NCBI GenBank assembly: GCA_036023115.1
Contig: JAYKKT010000090.1
Span: forward strand, 36,107,501 to 36,171,500
DNA from: Brasenia schreberi
Lineage: Eukaryota > Streptophyta > Magnoliopsida > Nymphaeales > Cabombaceae
Length of the DNA stretch: 64,000 nt
Direction: 5' to 3'
Shown here: positions 24,086 through 36,387 of the stretch, piece by piece
Layout: each line of letters begins with the position of its first letter
Numbering within the stretch: position 1 is the stretch's first letter
Position numbers and translations under genes: made by a program
Notes under the pieces: generated by a model
Seen by the model: the letters and a program-made list of their open reading frames with translations, nothing else
What the model was told of the DNA's origin: nothing
Database searches by the model: none

Positions 24086-26844
24086 TGTGCGGATGTTTTG
24101 TATGTATATGTAGATCAAAAGAAAGGACCCCTAATGGTGATGGCGGCAGTGACCAGTCATACATAGGGTAGATGAGGGTGAAGAAAGGTGGCTGAGAGTG
24201 GGGAGGGTGATTTGAATAGCAGATCGTGGTCTACGGTTCGGGACAGGCAACACAGAAGAATGAAACAAAATGGGCATGTATAGGCCTGTTTTTTCTTGCA
24301 GTTGCACATTTTCTTTAGTCCCGTGATTTCGCTGCCCATTTGAAATCTTTCCAACTCTGGTTCCGAGCCACGCCATCCAACCTGTGAACCGAGCAAACGT
24401 GCCCGAAAATCAAGATGGTGATTCCACAGGCCTCGTTACCAAACAAAGGCCAACGTCAAAGGCACACTAAACCTTCACAAGCCAACAAAGGAGGGAAACA
24501 AACGGGTTCAGCTTTAGGTGGACGTGGGGGCCATCTCTTGTTTCCCTCTCGGTGAAAACTGTAGCAGCTTCTGCACCTCACATTGAATTGGCCATCAACG
24601 TGTCTTTATTCAAACTTCATTGCCTCGACACTTAAGACTCTCTTTTCTATTTTAAATTTCATAGTTTTTTATACTGAAAATCGCTATTAAAGATCGATAA
24701 GCATCTTTTAGAGGGGAAATTAAGGAGATGAGGCGCTCGTGGTTTGTCTCTGTTTGATGATCATGCTGAGTTCATTTAGTTAGTGAGGTATACAAAATCC
24801 TGTTTGAATATGCATGCCAGATAACCATGTAAAAACTGGGTATACATGTAGTCGATTAGTAAAATATTTGAATATGGCAACAAAAACTACATGTTTTACT
24901 TAAATTTGAGGCACTTCATTATTGATGAGATAACGGTAAATGAAAGTTTAATAAGCGACCGGCATTAAGCTTATCTAAGTTAGATCAGCTGCAATGAAAT
25001 AATTTTTCAAAAAATAGAAATTTTCGGAACCGCCGGAAATGCTCGGATTTGTACTAGTATGAACATGAATAACATTTTAGATTAGTGAAAGAGACGCAAA
25101 CAGCGCCGGCTCGGTACTCACCAGCCACGCCCTCTTGCATGGGATTCCAATATCATTATTGGAGGTACTGGAGATTATAGTGAGCTTCTTGGAGCAAGGG
25201 CAATCAGTGTATCAGACTGCATACATTGTACATGTCCTCACAGTCCAACATGATTTAACAGGTAGATCCAAGCAAAATAACCTGAATACTCTATATTTTA
25301 AACGTATTATACACTTACAATTGTCTTCTTGTCATGAATTACAGTAAAACCATTTTTCTGTATCATATTTGTGCGCTGTTTTCTTTTTACGAAAAATGCT
25401 GGTGAAAGACTCTGATTTTATTCATCAACAATTAATAAAGGCATATCAAAGATAGATCTAAGAAGGGTTGGGTCTACAATCACAATACTTATCTTTCCAA
25501 ATCATAAAAGCCACCAGCATTAGAAACAAAATGGAAAAGTTTAGCAAGTGCCAAATGAAGCCCCGACGACAAAAAAACATGTGGGCGCTCATACATAGAG
25601 TAAGATTCTGTCTCGAGCCCATCTTCTGCCTTCCGATAAAGCTCTCATGAGATTAACCAGAGCTTATTGTTAGGAACAAACTTTATCTCAAACAACAACG
25701 TTGGCGTCATAACCTTCATTAATGTCTCATCTAAAGCTACCAACTTGGGAGAATGATGATATTATCTCTACTTTTCGTATGTGTGAACATACAATACACT
25801 TTATTTTTATATATGACATATATCAGTTAATTGAAGCACAGAATTGGTTGAAGATCACAGGGCAGTTCGAATAAGAAACACTTTCTCTTTTAATCGAATT
25901 TATTCCTGAAAAGCTAATCATAGGTTCTTCTCTCTATTGGAACTAGAGAGCGGTTATGACCATCAGTGTGAAATATAACCATCCTATCTTTTTTTATGAG
26001 TGCTTGAATCAATTATCAAAAGAAGAATTAGGCCAACAATTAGGTATGATATTGTGCATCATATGTATCAATGCATATCATTGTAATTGGGTAAGCTTCA
26101 AAAGGCGTCCTTATTGTTTCCAATGCCATTTATGAGAAGATACTGCAAATGTCCTCCAGATCAAATAAGGGTCGTTTATGTTGTATCATAAGATACTAGG
26201 CATATCATACATGTGTTAAATTTTTTTATTTTCTTCAAGTTCTGATGCTTATCACACAATGGCACAAGTTATTTAAAAAAAAAAAATGTTAAAGTTCCAT
26301 TTTGTTTTTGGTGGATATTTCAAATGCAGTTGGATATGAACTTGGATCCGATGGATATGTAAATGTGCAATACTGAATGACTTCTTTTGAACGGCTGATA
26401 TTCACATAGATAAATAGGACATGGAAACACACACACACAACACATATATAGGTATATAAGTTGGAGTTGGTCTCACCTCAGTGCTCACTTATCTCACCTT
26501 TTTCATTTACAGCTTAGATGCCTGAGATTCATCTAGACAGTATGAAGGCAAGAGACAGTGACAAACCTTGAAGAAACACGCCATGATTTCCATAGTATGC
26601 ATGGAAAGGTAAAGGATTGGAGTATAAGGAATAAAACTGGTGAGCCTTTCAAAAGTTTACCTGCGTATTGATGATTGACTGCTTCATCTGCCGACACCGA
26701 TCTTCCTTACATCTCCTTTGCACTGCCAACCAAACGGCTCAGTGTACTCGTTAGAGAGGCGTTCTTCCTCTCTTCTGTGTTTTCTTGCATTGATTAACAA
26801 AAGGTTTTAATTGGTTGATCCTTCAGTTAAAGCGTCTTCGTCAA

Positions 26845-28991
26845 ATGGCAGAAATCAGAACACCAAGAAAGGCAGCAAGAAATAGCCATCTTCATCTGGA
26901 TACTAAAACTCAAAAACCACCTTCTTGGTTGGTTTTGAGGGATCTCTTCGCATGCAAACAGCTGGAGTTTGCTGGTGCTAAGAGGAGAAAATACAAAAGG
27001 ATTGGTTGCTCCGGCTCTCTTTGTAATCTAAGGGACAATAACAGAGTGATGCAAAGGCCAGAGACCTCACCTGATGCTGTAAAGAAATGCATATACAACA
27101 AGAATGAGATTTTGATGAATGGTGGCTTTAGCGGTAGTGGTTTTAGAAGGCCTACTAGTATTAAATCTTATGCGAGTGAGATCAGGAGTATTAGTGAAAG
27201 CAGTGTTAGCAGCAAAGCTTTCTCTTGTTCATCTAACTCATCTGCAGTTCATGGTGGAAGTTTGAGGGGAGTTCATTTGAAGCGGCTTTCTGGTTGTTAT
27301 GAATGCCACACTTTGGTTGATCCGATTAATGGCATCTCAAGGCTTGCATCACCAAGGGGTGGCACGAACGCCTGCACACACTGCCCCCAGATTTTTGTCA
27401 ATGCGGAGACTTTGGAGCTTCATTTGTCAATAAAACATGCTGGTATAGCTTTGCATCTGTAATCTCTCCATGTGTTTTTTTCGCCTCTCCTCCATAGCAT
27501 GCGGCAGATTAGTTGGTTTGCTAGTTTGTCTCTGTTATTGTTCGTTCAACTTCAGATGATTACTGCCTAGACAAACTTGCTATTTCTTTAGGAGAATATC
27601 TCTGATCACAAAGAAGATTCAGGTAATTCACTCTTGATTTCTCTAAATAACGTAAGTTCTTCCCAAGACCAACCAAAACCAAGCCTTTTCCTGTGGTAAT
27701 TGAGGTCTGCTACATGGGATTCTTAGTTGTCATTGTAATCTGTCATAGTTCATACTGAAATGAACTTCAAAAAGAATAAGATTGTACTTACGGTTTCCTT
27801 CCAACACTTCCTTCCTGGATGGCAACGGGAATTCTATCGAAGTGGTGAAAGGAAAGGCTTTTATATCATGTATTCACAGGAAACTTTATCTGGAAGTTAC
27901 TCATGCTACTTCCCCAATCATAAAGCCTTCTTGATGCCATTTACTGGGTTTGAATGATTAATCTCTATCAGCTAATCTGTGTTGATTAGCATCATAAAGG
28001 CAAAGAGTTTAGGATTTAATGTTCCTCTCTGCTTTCTCTTGGCGCTTGGATATCTTTCATGACTATTAGTCTATGGTAACTTCCATACATGGAAATCTTA
28101 CGTTACATATGAATTGGATTGGATGACGTGAGATTACGTTCATTCTAAGCTTATCGTAATTTATTGTGATAAATTTCTAATTTCATAGATTATTTTTCAT
28201 TCTACGTCATTTAACTTGTAGAAAGAAATGAAACAATGGGCTGCATGTAAAGAAGTAAACAAAGGGTTCCAAAGCTTTTGCCAGTGAGATAGGCCTGATG
28301 GTTTCTTGTTTCTGTTTCAATACTATATATCTTTCATAATTAACTCACTCTGTATATCTTTTGGTGAACAGTATCAGAGCTAGGTCCTGATGATTCTAGC
28401 AGAAACATCGTGGAGATAATATTCCAATCTAGTTGGCTGAAAAAGGAAAGCCCGGTATGCAGGATAGACCGGATTCTCAAGGTTCACAATAGTCAGAAGA
28501 CGATCAACATGTTTGAAGATTATCGTGATTGCGTGAAGGCAAAAGCAACCAAGCTGACCAGGAAGCATGCTAGATGCATAGCAGATGGAAACGAATTGCT
28601 AAGATTCCTCTGCACCACGTTCATCTGTTCAATTGGCATTGATGGGAACTCTAATCTGTGTGATTCCGTTGCTGATTGTAATGCATGTAATATCATCAAG
28701 AATGGCTTCAGGATTGAAGGAACTGGTGGGATTTGCACAACTGCTAGTAGTGGCAAAGCTCATGATTCCATTAAAACCAGACTAAATGAGAAAAGGGCCA
28801 TGTTGGTCTGCCGGGTGATTGCAGGGAGAATCAAGAGAAACCATGAAGCAGTGGAGGAAGTAACATCATGCACCGGCTATGACTCAGTCGCAGGTCAAGT
28901 TGGAACTTGTTCCAATCTGGATAAACTTTATGTTTTCAATGCCAAGGCTATATTGCCTTGCTTTGTTGTGATCTACAGAGCTTTGGACTAG
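26845..28991 (+). CDS. C2H2 zinc-finger protein, two exons
   Basis: Exons 26845-27442 and 28372-28991 (stop TAG) join through a 929-bp GT-AG intron to give 405 residues. I chose ATG 26845 (MAEIRTPRK) because the codons upstream lack an ATG. Features in order are a basic N-terminus, WLVLRDLFACKQLEF (about residues 29-43), a Ser-rich stretch (about 110-140), a C-X2-C pair (CYEC), and one C2H2 finger CTHC..HLSIKH (C-X2-C-X12-H-X4-H, about 178-199). The finger runs across the intron into the conserved C-terminal domain: VSELGP, NIVEIIFQSSWL, RILKVHN, ADGNELLRF, CTTASSGKAHDS, RAMLVCRVIAGR and a closing LPCFVVIYR. This matches an uncharacterised plant C2H2 family (Arabidopsis At4g27240 type). A nuclear role is inferred only from the finger. 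It appears intact. Confidence 0.9.
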
Positions 28992-29895
28992 GACTGGATT
29001 GAATGATTCAGATGAAGTTTAAGGATTCCTGTCTCTGCTGCTTATCTGAATTTCCATATTAGAGTTTCTTCATTCTCATACTTGTATGCTGGATGGGTTA
29101 TTTTGTATGGACTTGGGTTTTCCAATGAAAAGCAATATGGCTTTGCAGTACCTTTTCCTTTTTCTTGCATTAACTTTGGGTACACGTGGAGTTTGTGTGT
29201 GATATCATGAGAAACACATGAGGAGCGTATAAAATGATTGGAGGTGTACTTAAAATATGCAAGACATAAAAAACCCAACCAAAATCAAGCCTTATCTGCA
29301 GTAAGTGGTGTTGGCTACATGGGGTTCTTTGCTGTCATTGTGGTTGATTCTATATCATGTTACCGTTTAACTAAAAGAAGCTGAGATCAGTTGTTTCCTT
29401 CCAATGCTCTTGAGGCTTTCTTCTACCTAAGGCAATGCAGAAGCAAAGAATTCCCGGGTTGCTCTTCTATCTCAAACTAGAGCATCGATTAACCATGTGC
29501 GAGAGTGATGTATCATAAATGGTTTTAGTGGAGGGATGGCTGGTGCGTTATTTGGTGACAAATTCTTGAAATGATGTTACACGAAGAGGGACAAGATCAA
29601 TCTGTCATGGGTCGTGGATTCATGTGTTTGTTGAGACAAAAGACAGATATACATATCTGCGGATGGTCAGAGGGGGTTAGATTGAGTCACGATCACATTC
29701 GGTCCAAGTGTGAACTACGGGTTCACAGCCAGCTTGATATAGTACAGCGCTCTGCGGTTCTCGCCATAACAGTCAGTGAATGAGCTGTAACACACGCACA
29801 CAGATATATATACATATATATGAAATTTATTATATTCTTGACATGTTAAACAATTATCCTTGAAAATCTTGATCATTCTTCGTTGAATTCAAAAG

Positions 29896-29913
29896 TATAT
29901 ATATATATATATA
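29896..29913. repeat. Short (TA)n microsatellite
   Basis: About 18 bp of TA units. Confidence 0.85.
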
Positions 29914-30021
29914 ACTTTCGTAGATATTGATTTACATTATGTTTTCCTTTTGAACTCAACCACCCATCTTAATGTTTTCAAGAATGAAAAATCACATAAA
30001 GTTGCAAGCATATTGAACTCA

Positions 30022-30152
<131 letters not shown>

Positions 30153-30797
30153 TATAAGATTGACGGAAAAAAAATTTGGGTAGTGGGTTCAATTACCTTT
30201 TGCAGTGAGCGATAGTGAAAATTGAAACTATTTCCCTCTTATGAAAATCCTTCCCTTTTCTCCCCTGTTCGTGGCAGCAGCACCAGACTGCCATATCTTA
30301 ATCGAGATTCTTGGATTTTTTAATTCATCCGCCAGGTTTTATTTATATTTTGCCATCTCATTCAATTATACTGTTACCATTGATTCATTAATGCAAATAA
30401 AATATATGGAGAGACCAATCAGGTAGTTGACGAATGCCTATTGATTACCTAAAATCTTCATTTTGTTAAACGCTAAAACAAGAACGACCCTTTCATTTAT
30501 CCTGAATACCTTAGTACAATTACCTTGGCAGCATTTTTCAAGAAAGAGTCTAAAAAATGTCATTTAATGAGCTTCGATGAGCCGAGCATACCATGTTTGG
30601 GCTCAGCTCATATGGCCAGCGAACAAAATATTAACCAGGTAGAGATGAGCGGAACCAAGCCGAAGTATGAACGACTTGGTTCATTACCAGTCCTAGTCAT
30701 GATCAATGAAATCCATCTATGCGGACTTCACCACCACAAACTCCCCACCATCATGTTGTCTTTGTAACATACATAATACACGCATGCGCACACACAC

Positions 30798-30821
30798 GTA
30801 TATATATATATATATATATAG
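30798..30821. repeat. (AT)n microsatellite
   Basis: About 24 bp of AT units after a short CA-rich run. Confidence 0.9.
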
Positions 30822-30934
30822 GAAAATCAGATCTTATGAGTATAATTTAAAAATTTTAAGGGTTTTTCAGAAAATTTGCATCAATGCCTCCAAAAAGTGA
30901 TACTCTGGTATGAATTGGGCAGGATCCGATCACT

Positions 30935-30936
<2 letters not shown>

Positions 30937-30985
<49 letters not shown>
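30937..30985. repeat. (AT)n microsatellite
   Basis: About 49 bp of AT units. Confidence 0.95.
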
Positions 30986-30988
<3 letters not shown>

Positions 30989-31129
30989 ACTCCTCGTCAG
31001 GTCCACTGTATTTTTTACCCTTGAAAATTTAGATAAAAGTGAGCTTTTATCTGAACTGCCATGTTTTTCCTTAATGAATTTACGATGACTTCAGATGATT
31101 AATGTTATTTTACTAATGACCGTTTTTTT

Positions 31130-31243
31130 CGTTGGTACAGTGGGGAGGTTGATGCCAGATGCATGTCCCGTAAATCGATTATCATTACCTTCAATTTGTG
31201 AGTCGAACCCTTAGCCAGGTGAGCTGTTGCAGGTTTTGCCATT
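31130..31243 (-). mobile_element. tRNA-derived SINE
   Basis: The minus strand reads GCAACAGCTCACCTGGCTAA, then a B-box-like AGGGTTCGACTC (complement of 31200-31211), AATTGAAGGT, a CATGCATCTGGC block and CAACCTCCC. It ends in an A-rich tail (T run at about 31124-31131 on the plus strand). It aligns end to end with the copy at 33.3 kb. Confidence 0.65.
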
Positions 31244-31510
31244 TTATTGATTGGTAATGAATTTTTGTTTTTTTGGGTGCATCGGGGAGACATGATAAAT
31301 AACGTTATTTTCTTTATGAATTTGTTCTTGCAATTGCAAAAATCGGTTAGAATGTTTGTGTAAAATTGGACGAATTGATTTAAATAAGAAGCATTGGTAT
31401 TGGTAATTTATCTACCATAGATACCACTCAAGTAATCGTGATTTTCGGTGTTGGATATTTGGGCTTACGAGGTCTGGACCGATTTTTCATGCACTGTTGT
31501 CAAGTGGGTA

Positions 31511-31713
31511 TAGACATGTCCAGTTCCGGTTAACCCAGAACCTGAAACTGTAACCAGTAATTTTCTAATAATTTTTTTGTAATATCAGAACCGCGGTTCT
31601 GGTTTGGGTCTGATTTTTTGTTTTGTAAAAGGTGAAACCGGAGCCAGACCGGGTGAGACCCGGTTCTGGTTCCGGTTGAAGCCGCTGGGCCAGCTAGGAA
31701 CTGGTCATGTCTA
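31511..31713. mobile_element. 203-bp MITE with TAGACATG inverted ends
   Basis: The left end TAGACATGTCCAGTTCC and right end GGAACTGGTCATGTCTA are inverted repeats with one mismatch over 17 bp. The inside has many GGTTCCGG and ACCCGG motifs in both orientations. A TSD is not clear. If the inverted repeat starts at GACATG, the flanks TGGGTATA and TACGTATA match at 6 of 8 positions, which would fit a hAT origin. Confidence 0.7.
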
Positions 31714-32486
31714 CGTATAGCAGAGAGGTACCTGCTTCACCTCTAACACTGTGCACAATGTTAGCTACCTTACGAGCTTAGCAGGGACACTACTACGGTT
31801 GGCAATATAAGACACGGCATGGGAATTGGAGACTGACACGAGTGAAGGTCCGTCTTCGTGCCAGAGATATATGTGCTTTGCATGTGTCTGCGTCAAGAGC
31901 TCAGCCAAAGTAACCCCAAAGAATTAGGTCATGTCCGGGCTGACTTGTTTGATCACGAACACGAAAGCTCAACCCAAGATAATGTGAAAAGATTGGCTTG
32001 CGAGTGCATTCACCTGTTTATGACATGACACGGTACGAGCACAATTAGAAACACGAAATTGCCACCCTAAGTGCGATTCCTTTTTCTTTTATCGGAAAGG
32101 AACGATTCAGGTAAATGCAAATTTAAGGGAACCTTTCTCTCTCAGTGTGTGTGTGCGCACGCGTGCTAAGTTAACTTGGCTCATAAAAAGAAAGATGAAC
32201 AAAGCCTGTTTGTGGTTAGCTAGGCTTTGTTCACATAGATGATAGGCTCACCATCGAACAGGAGTTGGTTCGATTGGTCTGTCTCGCTTACCATCCTTAG
32301 TTGTTGCCCTTTTCCAAACCAATTCAACTTTTTTATTGGAACCATTAACACCAAACCTAGATATACTTGGGAGGATTGTATGCACATGTGTGAATATATG
32401 AATCGCCATATAAAACTAAACTTTCGATACATATGCTTACCTTTTCTGTGTACATGCAAAACTCTTTGCAGCTCTTAAGTTGCATG

Positions 32487-32494
<8 letters not shown>

Positions 32495-32561
<67 letters not shown>
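32495..32561. repeat. (AT)n(GA)n compound microsatellite
   Basis: About 40 bp of AT units run into about 27 bp of GA units. Confidence 0.95.
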
Positions 32562-32566
<5 letters not shown>

Positions 32567-32750
32567 CCTATCCACAACTATGATTCATGTCAGACATGTC
32601 TGACCGTTACTTTTCAAGGACACGAGTGTAACAACATTATTCTTTATACTTTTCAAACAAAATTAAAACTTTTTAAGTTACTCTCATGCCAACAAAAAAT
32701 TATGTGTAGTCATGTCAAGTGTAGGGAGAATAAGATTTTCTTATATATAT

Positions 32751-32960
32751 ATCATTTAAGTTGGTTTGGATACATGGAAATAAGAGTCTAACAAAAAGGT
32801 GTGAGAAACTTAATAGTAAAAATGTAAAAATAAAAGAAGACTATAAGAGTAGTGAAAGGTAAGAATAAAGAATGATTTAAGTTTTGTGTTGTTAATTGTT
32901 AGTATGACACATAATCAAGTTCTATGGAGACAAAGAATTCATATATCCAATCTTATATAG
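32751..32960 (+). mobile_element. Ancient RTE LINE 3' end
   Basis: A highly diverged segment follows the last 200 bases of the RTE LINE in order: TTTAAGTTGGTTTGGATACAT, AAAGAATGATTTAAG, a GACACATAATCAAG block, and GGAGACAAAGAATTCATAT. The final AAGGCTTAG and TTG tail are gone. It is much older than the other copies. Confidence 0.65.
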
Positions 32961-33276
32961 TTTTACTTATATATACAATATAGAGAGAGATTGGATCTTG
33001 TCCATTGTCTACTAATGATCAGTCGTTACTTATTGTCTTACATATTTTTTAAAAAACTCTTAAAATATTATAAATTATACTCATGTCATCGAAAAACAAT
33101 GCATGAGCAAAACATGCCAATAGTAGACTGGACCCAATTTTCCTAGCATTAGATAATATTTAAAAGTCAAACACTCATTGCATGTCTAGAAAATATATGT
33201 ACGTTGTGAGGATCTATACCCCATAGAGTATCAATAACATAAGACATATCATATTTTAAGATATTTCATTCCATTT

Positions 33277-33385
33277 TTTTTATACAATAGGGAGGTTGAA
33301 GCCAGATGCATGGACTGGTTATCAAACTCATGATCTTCAACTCATGAGTCTACCTCCTAACTCGGTGTGCTATTGCTCATTTTGC
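33277..33385 (-). mobile_element. tRNA-derived SINE
   Basis: The minus strand reads GCAATAGCACACCGAGTTAG, GACTCATGAGTTGAAGATCA, a B-box-like GAGTTTGATAACC, CATGCATCTGGC and CAACCTCCC, then an A-rich tail (T run at about 33276-33283 on the plus strand). It is the same family as 31130-31243. Confidence 0.65.
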
Positions 33386-35519
33386 CAATATTCTATCATC
33401 TACTTATAAAGAAAACATTTTAAAAATGATATTTAAATATAAAATATAACAATATAACAATGATATTAATGTCTTCGGATATTTTTTGATGCACTATCAT
33501 CTAATACAACAATACAATGAACTAAACATTTTTCATACCCGATGGGGTTGACTACCTGAGTTATCTATCGTGCTAACATTTAACACAATATCAGTTAAGT
33601 CATTGTTTAATATTTTCTTGTAACACTTGTATTGCTCTTCTTCTTCTTTCTAACATTGTTACCACGTTTTTTTACACATTCTTACGATCAACACAAGCGT
33701 CTGGATCCCATGTTATGAAACACCAGTATATTGTATATATAACATGATATATTTACAACATTGAGTTATACAGCTCTTTGCACTAATCTTTCAATCCCCA
33801 GCGGCTACTTTGTGATACTTAATAGAGATAGGTGGCAAGAAGAAAGGTTGAGTAATTAAGGCCCTGTTCTGTAAATTTCCTTTAAGTCAGGTGGTAAACC
33901 ATAAATTTTCCCTCAACTTGGGGATGGGATCCCGATTGTCGCATGCCCTGAGAGAGGGAGACGGAGAGAGAGAGAGACGCTAAGGCGAGCGCTAAGGTTT
34001 TTCTCATCCTAGAGGTTGTTTTTCCCCCCTGTCTTTTCTCTCTTTTCTTTTCTCGATCTGTGATTTCTTTCCCAGATTCTTATTGTTTGGCTTGTATTCC
34101 CTACGTGCTCATCTATCGGTTATAATCTGATTGCTACGGATTGCTGTATTGATGTAATAGACAACGTTCATCTTGGACTTTTATCTTCCCCGTTAGTTTC
34201 TCATACGGGTAATTTCGTGGACGAAGTTTTCCTTCTTGGGTTCCATTTTCTAGGTATCTTGGTTTGAGATTGTTGGTTTAAGATTCCCAATAAATGTCAA
34301 AGAGTAGGGAATTGCTTTCTTGGTGAGTCTTTTGGTCAACAATTCTCAACATTCAAGAAAATTTGACAGCTAATCCAAAATGCAACTGTATTTTCTAGTT
34401 TTTTTGTCTTCGTTCTAGAGTAGATAGTTGATGCGTTTGTGTTCTAGGTAGGTTGTGGTGTTCTGCAAGTCTTAAAAGGAGGAATGGGATTTCTTTTTGC
34501 CTGAAGTCTATTAATTACCGTGTTACTGTCGTTTGGACTCTACTTGTACCTTGACTTGTATTGTATTTTTTCTCCTATTATTCATGGGATTTTACTGAAA
34601 TCCTAGCTGTTCAACAACTATTAATGAAACTTCCTTGGTGATCTTTTTCTCCATTGTCTGTCCAATTGTCGTTCAAAATGTGTTTTCCACGGAAATGGCT
34701 TTCTCAATGGTGTCCATTGATCATTGAGTTGGCCAAAAATCTGTAATTGGTTTCTCTCAGTCAGTAGGGACATGTAAAAGTTTCTCACACTGATCCATCT
34801 ACATCTCACTGTATTCAATTGCAGACTGATTTTTCGTCTTTCTCGTAAATCTTGCCAACTTCATGAACTCTTCTCATGAATTTTTATATGTTTTCTGAAA
34901 TTGCCAGTGAGCACAATCTGATAGAATTGCTACATACATTCATCTGTCAATGAGTAGAGTTCGTAAGGGAGTAAGCTTTTAGATATCTTTTGAAATTTCT
35001 TGAAGTCAAAACAGGATCAAGTCTCTATTTGTTCCTTCCCAAACCAAATTTCCAATCATTAAGTTCCATTGAAGTTTTATTTTCCAACAGAACATTCTAT
35101 AGTGAGTGATTGAAGAGAACCTTGACTTAGTAGAAATTTCTTACTCAGTTTATGTGGGAAATATTTGTGGGTGTTGGTATGGCCATATAAGATCGTCAAG
35201 AATGTTGGTATATTTTGCTTAATCAGACAAGATTGCCATTTTTCTTGAAGAATTTGAAAAATGACGTTCACTTAAAGCTACGAGCGATGGTTGCAAGCCC
35301 ATCTTGGCCTCTAAAAAAGCTGTAGTTAACCAAAAAACTTGTGATTTCGTTCACCGGTGGATTTGGAAGTATTTTATGCAGGAGGAGTGTTTACTTTCCA
35401 AGGGTGTAAATGAAATATTGTGATTTAAATCTTGTGTTATTCACTTCATTTTCTGCTCGTTACTACTTTTTATTCTATCACCAGCCCGATAAGTCAATTA
35501 ATTTCTTTCTATCTATTTT

Positions 35520-36387
35520 CCATAATGGTGATGGATGAGTTAACAAAACATATTCAAGATGAAGTACCTTGGTGTATGTTATTTGCAGATGACATTGTAT
35601 TAGTGGAGGAGTCTAAGGAAAAAGTTAATAGAAAATTGGAACTATGGAGAGAAACATTAGAAAGCAAAGGCCTCCGACTTAGTAGAACAAAGACAGAATA
35701 TATGGAATGCAAGTTTGATCATTTGGTTACTTCAAAGGACATAGAAATTAAAATTGGCACACATTGCATTCCCCAAAAAGAAAGTTTTAAATACTTAGGG
35801 TCAATTTTTCAGAGTGATGGAAGAATTGATGGAGATGTTACACATAAAATTAATGCTGGTTGGTTAAAATGGAGAGGAGCATCAGATATTTTTTGTGATA
35901 AGAAGATACCATTAAAATTAAAAGATAAATATTATAGAGCAGCAATTAGGCCTGCCATGTTTTATGGTTCTGAGTGTTGGGCAGTTAATCATCAACATGT
36001 ACAAAAGATGTCTGTGACAGAAATGAAGATGTTGAGATGGATGAGTGGTCATACAAGAAAAGACTGTATACATAATGAGGTTATTAGAAACAAATTAGGA
36101 GTGGCACCAATAGAGGATAAAATGAGAGAACATCGTTTAAGATGGTTTGGACATATAGAAAAAAGATCAAAAGAAGAACCTGTAAGAAGGTTAGAAAACT
36201 AAATTTGGAAAGTATTAAAAGAGGTAGAGGACGACCACAAAAGTGTTGGAAAGAAACAATAAAGAATGATCTAGCTTATTGGGAGTTAACTTTTAACATG
36301 GCACAAAATAGGGATCTGTGGAAACAAAGAATCCATGTAGCCAACCTCGTCTAGTATGGGAAAAGGCTTAGTTGTTGTTGTTGTTGT
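35520..36387 (+). mobile_element. RTE LINE, 5'-truncated (copy B)
   Basis: This is the 3' 870 bp of the family, starting just before the RT catalytic region. It keeps FADD (about 35583-35594) and ends in AAAAGGCTTAG with a (TTG)n tail at 36370-36387. The RT C-terminal frame is open from 35525 to a one-base loss near 36197 (GAAAACTA in place of GAAAAACTA), after which it continues in another frame to about 36354. I could not find a convincing TSD. Confidence 0.88.

Larger units (their letters stand above)
22052..26844. other. Intergenic region between SGT and C2H2 gene
   Basis: The 3' flank of SGT is followed by four long microsatellite tracts (23.2-24.1 kb), a degenerate tRNA-derived SINE (about 23.41 kb) and unrecognised AT-rich DNA. 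Short frames in the repeats encode only IYIY or RERE runs and are not genes. The promoter of the C2H2 gene must lie toward the right end. Confidence 0.6.

Noticed and set aside
31796..32065. Another hAT-like element with GGTTGGCAAT and ATTGCCACCC ends
   Set aside because: The ends are only loosely inverted and the flanks show no matching 8-bp duplication.
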